Assembly: GCA_027487815.1 (NCBI GenBank)
Contig: JAIYCW010000077.1
Coordinates: 1 to 35,943 of the forward strand
Length of the DNA: 35,943 bases
Origin: Burkholderiales bacterium
GTDB lineage: Bacteria; Pseudomonadota; Gammaproteobacteria; Burkholderiales; Burkholderiaceae_E
Reading direction: 5' to 3'
The first letter of the stretch is position 1. Each line of letters opens with the position of its first letter. The position numbers and the translations under genes were made by a program. This document shows positions 25,066 through 32,085 of the stretch, in pieces. A model generated the notes under the pieces. It had not been told where the DNA came from. It did no database searches and saw only the letters and a list, made by a program, of their open reading frames with translations.

Positions 25066-25940
25066 CGATCAGTCTGACATCTCACGTAACGCGCAGCAGC
25101 TTCGCTTCGGTCTTTGCGCGCGTACGAGGCGACAAACGCCCACCACACACCTTGTGGATAACGGCACGCTACGCCGTGCTCACGGGGTCCAACGACGTTG
25201 CGGGCAGTCTGCAGAGCGAAGTAAACACCGCGCTGCATCCTGTCTATCTATGGTCCGCTCCGGCAGACCTGCCCGTCAGCGTCTCGCATTGCATCGAGCA
25301 GGTGAGTCTTGCGCTCAATGAGTACCTGTCTGAGCATTCGGATGCGATCACCCACTTAAAGGTGGTGTGGAGCGCTCAGCTTGCGCTGGTGGTGCAGCTG
25401 CTTGGCGCGCGCGAATTGCCCGAAACCACGCGCCGATCCCTGGCTGCCCAATACCTGCAGCAACTGTGGCCCCACCCCACCGAGTGCCCCGAGCCTATGT
25501 TGGAGCCCGACACGCTTCAAGACGATCCCCTGGCTTGGGGTCTGCATGCCCGCTGGCGCGCAGCATTGTCGGACATTGCCACAACACATCGCATCCGCCT
25601 CGAGCATGAGAGCTGGCTTGAACGCTGTTTAACGCAGGCGGCAAGACCGGCACCACCCAATGCCTCGGAGCACCCCGACGCCTTCAATCGTGCTCAGTGG
25701 CTGTTTTGTCATCAGGACGCTTGGGTGCACAGTGTGTTGCTCGGCGTGCCACGCGCAAGCGGCCGGTTTGCGAGTGCACCGTTGGCGCCGATACGTCTTG
25801 GGCCTGTGTTACCGGTGAGTTGGATGAATACCCTCACCCACACGCCCGGGGCCTTGGCCGTCCCATGGCTAGCGGCCATCGAATCGCAGGCGCAGTTGAT
25901 TGAGCCGTGCGACACCTTCCGATGGATCGAGTTTCCATGA
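25062..25940 (+). CDS. hypothetical component of the secretion operon
   Basis: The 292-residue product has no clear signal peptide or membrane helix and is rich in Ala, Leu, Trp and Pro. I do not recognise a domain. It sits between the ATPase and the PilN-like gene, where other systems encode a cytoplasmic actin-like PilM/GspL/MshI protein, and may be a diverged replacement. No ATP-binding motifs of that family can be seen. The ATGA overlaps on both sides make co-translation with the machine likely. Confidence 0.7.
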   Translation: MTISLTSHVTRSSFASVFARVRGDKRPPHTLWITARYAVLTGSNDVAGSLQSEVNTALHPVYLWSAPADLPVSVSHCIEQVSLALNEYLSEHSDAITHLKVVWSAQLALVVQLLGARELPETTRRSLAAQYLQQLWPHPTECPEPMLEPDTLQDDPLAWGLHARWRAALSDIATTHRIRLEHESWLERCLTQAARPAPPNASEHPDAFNRAQWLFCHQDAWVHSVLLGVPRASGRFASAPLAPIRLGPVLPVSWMNTLTHTPGALAVPWLAAIESQAQLIEPCDTFRWIEFP

Positions 25941-26581
25941 AGTTCACACTCTCAATGCCATCCTCGCACGCCAGGCACGCAGTGTTTAATCCGCGAAGAG
26001 TGCGGCTGATCGCATGGTACGGATGGGCCGCGTTGCTCGTGGTCTGCGGACTGATCGCGATCCGGGCACCTGCCCTCTGGCAGCAGCATACCCACTACAT
26101 CCAATTACAAGCGCGCGACGCGGCGCAGCACCAGCAGCACGCCAGTGCGCCGGCTCAGTTGCCACCCCCGCGCGACGCCGCGACGCTCAGCGCCACCGAG
26201 GCGCATGCCATCACCCATGCCTTGGACGCGCCATGGCACCGCGTGTTACCCGGCATTGAATCATCCATCGCCCACCTCCATCAAAAACCCCAACGCGCCA
26301 GCGCAAAAGCTGCTGGCGATCCGTCTGCACGCGTGCTCGATGTGCTGAGCATTGCTGCCGATGCAGCCACGGGGGTGGTCATCATCACTGGGGTGACCCC
26401 GCAGACCCAGGCGCTGCAACAGTTTCAGGCCCAGCTGCGACTTGAAGGCTTCGACGATCTTCAACTGCAAAGCGTGCAGCGTGTCTCAACCCCCGTGGGA
26501 GCGGCGCAGCGCTTTACCTTGCAGGGACGCTGGGGTGAACCGCTTGCTGGTGCTGAGCGACTCAGCGGAGCTCCCCGATGA
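25937..26581 (+). CDS. PilN/GspL-like inner-membrane assembly protein
   Basis: ATG 25937 overlaps the upstream stop (214 residues). The protein has one membrane helix (about 28-46, AWYGWAALLVVCGLIAI), a Gln/His/Ala-rich linker likely to form a coiled coil, and a small alpha/beta domain at the C-terminus (GVVIITGVTPQTQALQQFQA). This is the layout of PilN and of the periplasmic part of GspL. It would join the inner-membrane platform with the following PilO/GspM-like protein. Confidence 0.6.
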   Translation: MKFTLSMPSSHARHAVFNPRRVRLIAWYGWAALLVVCGLIAIRAPALWQQHTHYIQLQARDAAQHQQHASAPAQLPPPRDAATLSATEAHAITHALDAPWHRVLPGIESSIAHLHQKPQRASAKAAGDPSARVLDVLSIAADAATGVVIITGVTPQTQALQQFQAQLRLEGFDDLQLQSVQRVSTPVGAAQRFTLQGRWGEPLAGAERLSGAPR

Positions 26582-27138
26582 TGCGGCCCTCCGAACCTTG
26601 GTTTGTCGCATGGGCATCGGTGCGCCATGGCGTGCTTTGGCGGGCGATATCGCGTCGTTTTGGCCTACCCGGTTTGCTGGCAGCCGCGCTGCTGGTGGGG
26701 CTCCTGATCGCGGAGGGGTATGTCCGAATGACGCTCACGCCCGCCATCGAGGCGCTGAACACCACGCTCACCCAACCGCGCATCGTTGCGGCAGCGCCCA
26801 CGGTGCAACCACCCCCTGCGGTCGATGCGGGCTTCCCCTTACGTGGTGAGGTTGACGATCACCTCAACGAATTGTCCCGACTCGCGCAATTAGCCAAGCT
26901 GGAATGGTCGCAAACCGATACGCTCTATCTGGCCAGAAGTTCACAGAGCCCAGCGCAGGTGCAAGTGACCCAGATTGGGCGGGCCCCCTACCCGACCGCG
27001 CGCCTATATGCCGCGATGGTACTGAACAGTCAACCGAGCATTGCGCTCACCCAGTTTGATCTCAAGCGGGTTGGGATCGAACAAACCGATGCCGACATCG
27101 TGATGAAATGGACCCTCTTTATGAAACCCGCGCGATGA
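26578..27138 (+). CDS. PilO/GspM-like inner-membrane assembly protein
   Basis: This 186-residue protein has one membrane helix (about residues 30-46, LPGLLAAALLVGLLIAEGY), then a Pro-rich linker and a ferredoxin-like periplasmic domain (EVDDHLNELSRLAQLAKLEW and the final MKWTLFMKPAR). The layout fits PilO/GspM/MshJ, which pair with PilN/GspL. It overlaps the neighbours by ATGA. Assignment rests on layout and position, not on a strong motif. Confidence 0.6.
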   Translation: MMRPSEPWFVAWASVRHGVLWRAISRRFGLPGLLAAALLVGLLIAEGYVRMTLTPAIEALNTTLTQPRIVAAAPTVQPPPAVDAGFPLRGEVDDHLNELSRLAQLAKLEWSQTDTLYLARSSQSPAQVQVTQIGRAPYPTARLYAAMVLNSQPSIALTQFDLKRVGIEQTDADIVMKWTLFMKPAR

Positions 27139-27854
27139 CGACCGTCTTGTCCACTTCAGCCCCCGCCGCCGGCCCTCCCCGATCTCAACGTCGCGTGCAG
27201 GTCCTCCTAGGAACGCTTGCCGCATGCCTGGGCCTGGTGCTGCTGGACCCCTGGCCGACATCGCCGGAAATGACACCGGCCACGGGCCGGGCCGATGCCT
27301 TGGCCAGTCAGCACCGCGCAAACCCAACCCGGGCGCCTAAAGAACCTGCCGCCGCCCCCATGGCTGAATCATCCAAACCATCGGCAAGCGAATCGTCGCC
27401 TTCGCAAGCACGATCGACAGAGGGATCGCGCCCAATGATGGAGGAAAAAGCATTCGATATCCTCAATCCGCAGCCTGTGGCCGCTCTAGCCGACGCATCA
27501 AGTGCTCAAGTCAACTCCGCTGCTGTCAAGCGGCGTCAGGCCGAACGTGCCCAGGCGCCGCCGGTCGCGAGCAATCCGCCCGCGTTAGCGCCGCCGCCGC
27601 AGCTCGCCGCCCAAACCAGCATCACCCCAAGCCCTGCGCCGATCCGGTTTGCCTATCCTGTGATCGGCGCGTGGCTACAAGCCACTGCGTTTTACGCCGT
27701 CATCCAGCATCCCAGCGGCACCCTCTTGCTTACCCCAGGCACGGTGTTTGAGGGGCAATGGCAAGTCGCGGGGGTGACGACGCAGAAGGTCGAGCTTGTG
27801 CATGTCCCGACCCAGATGCGCCAAATCGTCCAACTGCAGGACGCCACGCGATGA
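27135..27854 (+). CDS. GspC/PilP/MshK-like periplasmic coupling protein
   Basis: ATG 27135 overlaps the upstream stop (239 residues). A hydrophobic N-terminal segment (VLLGTLAACLGLVLLDPW) is followed by a long Ala/Ser/Pro-rich disordered linker (about residues 45-180). A short C-terminal beta domain (LLLTPGTVFEGQWQVAGVTT, KVELVHV) resembles the homology region of GspC/PilP, which contacts the secretin. The gene directly before the secretin is where pilP, mshK or gspC normally lies. Confidence 0.6.
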   Translation: MTTVLSTSAPAAGPPRSQRRVQVLLGTLAACLGLVLLDPWPTSPEMTPATGRADALASQHRANPTRAPKEPAAAPMAESSKPSASESSPSQARSTEGSRPMMEEKAFDILNPQPVAALADASSAQVNSAAVKRRQAERAQAPPVASNPPALAPPPQLAAQTSITPSPAPIRFAYPVIGAWLQATAFYAVIQHPSGTLLLTPGTVFEGQWQVAGVTTQKVELVHVPTQMRQIVQLQDATR

Positions 27855-29866
27855 GAACGTATCAGCGGATCGCGGGCTGGAGTCCCCAGCCAAGGCTGGC
27901 CGTTCTGACGGTAGGTGTTGCCTTCGCCTTGTTTGCTCTCGGGGGGTGTGCTGGCTACAAAGCTCACCAAGAGGGCCAAGCGCGTCTGGAAGACGGTGAT
28001 CTCGAAGGGGGCCTGCGCAAATTGGCCGAAGCGGTCGAGCAAGCGCCTGATAACGTCCGCTATCGGCAAGGGCTGCGCAGTCGTCGCGAGGCGATCGTGA
28101 ACGACTTGGCGCAGATCGCCCAGGCCCAACTGGATGCCGCGGCATTTGATGCGGCCCAGGCAAGTTTTCAGCGCATCCTGGCGATTGAACCGAGCAATGC
28201 CAGAGCGCTTGCCGGGCTGGAGCGTGTGACCCTTGGGCGTCGCCATGCAGAGGTGTTTACCAAGGCACAAGGCGCATTAAACGCGGGGCAAGCGATTGCC
28301 GCGCAAGAGCTTCTGACCCAGATCTTGCGCGAGAATCCGGCGGATCGACGCGCGAGCGTCTTGCTGCGTCAAGCTGCGGCCGCAATTCGCAACGCTGCCG
28401 GTCACGACGGTGTATTGGCCAAGCTCAAGGCCTCGTTTCGCCAGCCCATCAGCTTGGCATTTCGGGATGCTTCGTTGCTGCAGGTTGTGGAAGCGATGAA
28501 ACAAGCCGCGGGAGTGAACTTCATCTTTGATAAGGATGTTCGCACCGATGGCAGGGTGACACTGGCCATTACCAACAAATCGACCGAGGATGTGCTGCGC
28601 ATCCTCATGGCTGGCCAACGGCTAAGCTATAAGGTTCTGGATGAGGACACGGTATTGCTTTATCCGAATACGCCCGAAAAAGCGCGCGACTATCAAGAGT
28701 TGGTGATCCGGACGTTTTACCTGGGCAATTCCGAGGCCGCAAAACTACTGCCGCTGGTGCGCAATATCGTCAAGGTGCGCGATGCACATGTCGATGAAAA
28801 GCTCAACGCGATTGTGATTCGGGACACCGCCGAGATGGTCCGCCTGGCCGAGCGGGTGATCGCTAATCTGGATGTTGCTGAACCCGAAGTCATGCTGGAG
28901 CTTGAGGTGCTGGAGGTATCGGCCAATAAGCTTCGGGAGCTGGGTATTCGCTACCCCGATTCGATTTCTGGCACCGTCAGCGGCGCGGCGGGAGCGGGGC
29001 GCCTTAGCGCCGCCGAACTGCGCGGACGCTCCAGTGGGTTGCTGAGTTACGCGTTCAGTAACCCATTGTTGGTCGTGAATCTCAAACAATCCACGAGCGG
29101 CTCCAGTCTTCTGGCCAATCCCCGCATCCGAATCAAGAACAAGACTGTGGCCAAAGTCCTGGTGGGCGAGCGTGTGCCGGTGATCACCACCACCACCACC
29201 GCCAATGTGGGGACCTCGGAGTCGGTGAGCTACCTCGATGTCGGCCTAAAACTCGAACTCGAACCCACCATTGCGCTAGACGATGATGTGTCCATGAAAG
29301 TGGCTCTCGAGGTCTCCAATATCGTCAGCACCGTGACCCGTAGCTCGGGCCTGGAGGCCTACCGCATTGGTACCCGAAATGCGTCAACGATTTTGCGGGT
29401 GCGCGATGGTGAGACGCAGGTCCTTGCCGGACTCATCCAGCTGGAAGATCGCAAGGGTGCGGCCAATGTTCCGGGCTTGGGCGATCTCCCGCTCTTGGGG
29501 CGTCTGTTCTCCAACACTTCAACAAGCGACAATCGCACCGAGATCGTGCTTCTGATTACGCCGCGGGTGGTACGCAACCTCAATATGCCCGGGGTTGAAC
29601 AGTTGGAGATCAACTCGGGAACCGAAAATTCCCTAGGCTCCACCCCGCTGCAGCTTCGACCGACACAGATTCCCGCCCCTGCGGTTTCTTTACCCGCACA
29701 ACCCAGCGGCACCCTCCCGCCAAGTAGCGTCAGTCCGATTCAAGGCGGGGGCACGCGCAATGCGCCCACCGAGAGCAATCCTTCGCGACCTGCCACGCCC
29801 GCGGTTCGGCCGCCCCTGATTGCGCCCTCGCTGATTCCTCTAAGCCCGGGAGAAGTATCGCAATGA
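27851..29866 (+). CDS. gspD: lipoprotein secretin (GspD/MshL-like) with TPR-type N-terminus
   Basis: ATG 27851 overlaps the upstream stop (671 residues). The signal ends in the lipobox LGGC (Cys33), so this is a lipoprotein. Residues 40-195 form TPR-like helical repeats (GGLRKLAEAVEQAPDNVRY, AQASFQRILAIEPSNARALA). An STN-like N0 domain (SLAFRDASLLQVVEAMKQ) and N-domains follow, then the secretin pore: VPVITTTTTANVG, YLDVGLKLELEP, VLAGLIQ, PGLGDLPLLGRLF and EIVLLITPRVV. A Pro-rich tail of about 90 residues ends the protein. Carrying the TPR on the secretin is unusual among classical GspD proteins and may replace a separate pilotin. Confidence 0.92.
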   Translation: MRTYQRIAGWSPQPRLAVLTVGVAFALFALGGCAGYKAHQEGQARLEDGDLEGGLRKLAEAVEQAPDNVRYRQGLRSRREAIVNDLAQIAQAQLDAAAFDAAQASFQRILAIEPSNARALAGLERVTLGRRHAEVFTKAQGALNAGQAIAAQELLTQILRENPADRRASVLLRQAAAAIRNAAGHDGVLAKLKASFRQPISLAFRDASLLQVVEAMKQAAGVNFIFDKDVRTDGRVTLAITNKSTEDVLRILMAGQRLSYKVLDEDTVLLYPNTPEKARDYQELVIRTFYLGNSEAAKLLPLVRNIVKVRDAHVDEKLNAIVIRDTAEMVRLAERVIANLDVAEPEVMLELEVLEVSANKLRELGIRYPDSISGTVSGAAGAGRLSAAELRGRSSGLLSYAFSNPLLVVNLKQSTSGSSLLANPRIRIKNKTVAKVLVGERVPVITTTTTANVGTSESVSYLDVGLKLELEPTIALDDDVSMKVALEVSNIVSTVTRSSGLEAYRIGTRNASTILRVRDGETQVLAGLIQLEDRKGAANVPGLGDLPLLGRLFSNTSTSDNRTEIVLLITPRVVRNLNMPGVEQLEINSGTENSLGSTPLQLRPTQIPAPAVSLPAQPSGTLPPSSVSPIQGGGTRNAPTESNPSRPATPAVRPPLIAPSLIPLSPGEVSQ

Positions 29867-30402
29867 TTCGCTTCGCGTGGACCCCTCCGTTGAGCGAAGC
29901 GCGCATGTGCCATCGAACGGTACCTTCCGGCCGCAACGACCGAGGGTTCACTATTGTTGAGATGCTGGTGGTGGTCGCGATGTTTGCGCTTCTGGCGTCC
30001 ATCGCGTTACCCATGACCGAGATCGCACATCAGCGCAGCAAAGAGGCGGAGCTGCGGCACGCCCTGCGCACCTTGCGCGATGCGTTGGATCAGTACAAGG
30101 CGGCGGTCGACACCGGCAGGATTTTGAGGCGGGCCGATGAGTCAGGCTATCCGCCCAATCTCGAGACGCTGGTGCTTGGCGTCACCGATGCGACCGATCC
30201 TGGGCGAAGAAAGCTCTATTTTTTGCGCCGCATCCCCCGCGATCCGTTTGCACCGGCTGAGATTGCCGAGCCCCAGGACACCTGGGGCAAGCGCAGCTAC
30301 CAAAGTGATGCGCTCACGCCAAAGGAGGGATCCGATGTCTATGATGTTTTTTCGCTTTCCACCAGAGTCGGCCTGAACGGACAGACCTACTCCAAATGGT
30401 AG
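29863..30402 (+). CDS. pseudopilin (GspG-like)
   Basis: This 179-residue prepilin has a Gly28/Phe29 cleavage site and FTIVEMLVVVAMFALLA with Glu at +5. The 28-residue leader from ATG 29863 is long; ATG 29905 would give a more normal leader of 14. The mature part has the GspG-type helix and the RIPRDPFAP ... DTWGKRSY segment seen in GspG-like pseudopilins. It overlaps the secretin stop by ATGA. Confidence 0.85.
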   Translation: MIRFAWTPPLSEARMCHRTVPSGRNDRGFTIVEMLVVVAMFALLASIALPMTEIAHQRSKEAELRHALRTLRDALDQYKAAVDTGRILRRADESGYPPNLETLVLGVTDATDPGRRKLYFLRRIPRDPFAPAEIAEPQDTWGKRSYQSDALTPKEGSDVYDVFSLSTRVGLNGQTYSKW

Positions 30403-30794
30403 ACGCTCAAGGCCAGAAGCGATCACCCAAGCCCGCGGGCTTCACGCTCGTTGAGTTGTTGGTGGTCATGGCGGTGCTGGCCACCTTGCTGTCGATTGTG
30501 GCGCCGCGCTACATCCAGTCCGTCGACTTGGCCGCAGAAAGCGCCCTACTCACCAATCTCAAGAGCCTGCGACACGCCATTGACCAGCACGTCGCTGACA
30601 CCGGGACCTATCCAATGACGCTGGACAAGCTCGTGAGCGCGCGATACATCCGTGAAGTGCCGCTCGATCCGATTACGGACAAACGCGACGGTTGGGTGCT
30701 CATCGAGCATCCCAACAAGCTGCCTGGCATCTACGATGTCCGCAGTGCGGCTCCGGGCACCGCCAAAGACGGCACAGCGTATTCATCATGGTAG
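30396..30794 (+). CDS. pseudopilin (GspG-like)
   Basis: This 132-residue prepilin has a 15-residue leader (Gly15/Phe16) and FTLVELLVVMAVLATLLSIV with Glu20 at +5. The mature part has REVPLDPITDKRDGW and ends DGTAYSSW. Start and previous stop overlap in the form ATGGTAG. Size and motifs fit a minor or second major pseudopilin. Confidence 0.88.
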   Translation: MVDAQGQKRSPKPAGFTLVELLVVMAVLATLLSIVAPRYIQSVDLAAESALLTNLKSLRHAIDQHVADTGTYPMTLDKLVSARYIREVPLDPITDKRDGWVLIEHPNKLPGIYDVRSAAPGTAKDGTAYSSW

Positions 30795-31282
30795 CTCTTC
30801 GACATGGTTCAAGGTACTGTAGGTCAACCAACGGTGGATTCACCTACCCCATCGTTCTATTGGTGATTGCGATTTCTGCGGCTTCGAGCGCGGCGATATT
30901 GGAATCGATCCAAAGCGCAACACAACGTGATCAGCGGGTTCAGTTTCAGTGGGTCGGCATACAATACCGGCAAGCGATTGGCCGATACTACGAAGGCACC
31001 CCCGGGAGTGTGCGTCGCTATCCGCCGGAGCTTAAGGACTTGTTGCTCGACGCACGCTACTTAACCGTCAGGCGCCATGTGCGCACCCTCTACCCCAACC
31101 CCTATATGGTTGGTGCTGCTGAACCTGCAAAAGGATGGACCCTGATACGCGCGGGCGACGGGGGGATCCAGGGGGTTGAAGCGCAGGATCATTTGGGTCA
31201 AGTTCAACGGTTTGTGTATACGCCTGCGGCAGGTGCATCGGTGCAGTCCGGCGCCAGTCCGAGACCCTCGACCGCCCGATAG
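30788..31282 (+). CDS. atypical pseudopilin lacking Glu5 (GspK-like position)
   Basis: ATG 30788 overlaps the previous stop, again as ATGGTAG (164 residues). The leader ends GG before FTYPIVLLVIAISAASSAAI. Position +5 is Ile and +4 is Pro, so the conserved Glu is missing, a feature known from the tip pseudopilin GspK. The mature part (WVGIQYRQAIGRYYEG, RYPPELKDLLLDARYLTVRR, GGIQGVEAQ) fits pseudopilin-like proteins encoded with lipoprotein secretins of this kind. It is the last gene of the operon and could cap the pseudopilus. Confidence 0.8.
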   Translation: MVALRHGSRYCRSTNGGFTYPIVLLVIAISAASSAAILESIQSATQRDQRVQFQWVGIQYRQAIGRYYEGTPGSVRRYPPELKDLLLDARYLTVRRHVRTLYPNPYMVGAAEPAKGWTLIRAGDGGIQGVEAQDHLGQVQRFVYTPAAGASVQSGASPRPSTAR

Positions 31283-31985
31283 CGCCACGCCGCCAAGCGT
31301 CGCTCGAGGGACAATGTGCACAAACTGTCCAAGGCATGTGGTGTCATTGTCGTTGATGTAGAACCGCACCCGTTTGCCAGATCCGAGTGCCAAAAGGATG
31401 GCGGCATAATCCGCTTTATTGTTATCCGCATCGGGCTTTTGCATTCAAGCCAAGTCCCCGATTCACTAGTACCAAGTGTTTTTCATCGCACCGTCTCGCG
31501 CTTTGACGAAACATTGGCTAAATTCGCGTGGAACTCAGGCACGCATTGCGCAGGCCGCCATTCATCGCGCGCTAATTCTTAGTACAGTTTTTTCATCGCC
31601 TACCCGAATATGGCATCGATCACCAATCCCTGACCAACAACCTCAGCCTGGACATAACGCATTCGAGGCTCCGGCACTTTGTTGGCACGAGCAGACGTCG
31701 CAATGTCTACATTTAGGTTCGTGAAATTAGATACCTGCAGCGGCCTTACAGTGAACGAATGGGTGGGTGGATATCAAAACGCCATATCGGCTATTGCCGA
31801 ATCGGCCAGTCGCGTTTCGGCTCGTTCGTCTTGCGCTAGGGCTACAGCCAGAAGTGGTGTTGTTTTGGTGGTAGGTATCCAGAGACTTGCGGATGCGCAA
31901 TAGGTTCAGCCCATCACTACTCGAATTCGTAACTTCATTCAGTTGGTGTCCTCGACTAACAAGACGAACTCATGCATACCGGTGC
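31283..31985. other. gene-poor region with possible degenerate coding remnants
   Basis: Reading frames here are short and broken. On the minus strand 31444 to about 31300 translates to NKADYAAILLALGSGKRVRF followed by YINDNDTTCLGQFVHI. This looks like the end of a small exported protein, but no intact start or signal peptide can be joined to it and the frame runs antisense into the last pseudopilin gene. The rest shows nothing I can support. Confidence 0.4.
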
Positions 31986-31991
31986 CCCCAC

Positions 31992-32050
31992 TAGCCCATT
32001 TGGGCTATGCCGTTCGGCAGATTGAATAGTGGGTAGCCCACCGCTACTAT
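31992..32050 (+). promoter_or_regulatory. tandem 7-2-7 operators (sites 5a, 5b) and promoter of the RHS locus
   Basis: TAGCCCATTTGGGCTA (31992-32007) is followed, overlapping by 2 bp, by TATGCCGTTCGGCAGA (32006-32021). The second site directly abuts TTGAAT (32022-32027, -35), with a 17-bp spacer and TACTAT (32045-32050, -10). Transcription would begin near 32057, about 29 nt before ATG 32086. This is the best-formed promoter in the window and the only one with two operators. Confidence 0.65.
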
Positions 32051-32085
32051 GCAAAACAATGATTAACAGTTTCGCCGAGGACATT

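Noticed and set aside
31061-31444. Minus-strand 127-codon ORF as a real gene
   Set aside because: Its second half is antisense to the last pseudopilin gene and has no protein-like pattern. Only the first 45 codons or so look like a degenerate remnant.
31480-31570. Possible transposase C-terminal remnant
   Set aside because: Similarity is limited to a few residues (SRFDETLAKFA) and no inverted repeats or other transposase motifs are nearby.
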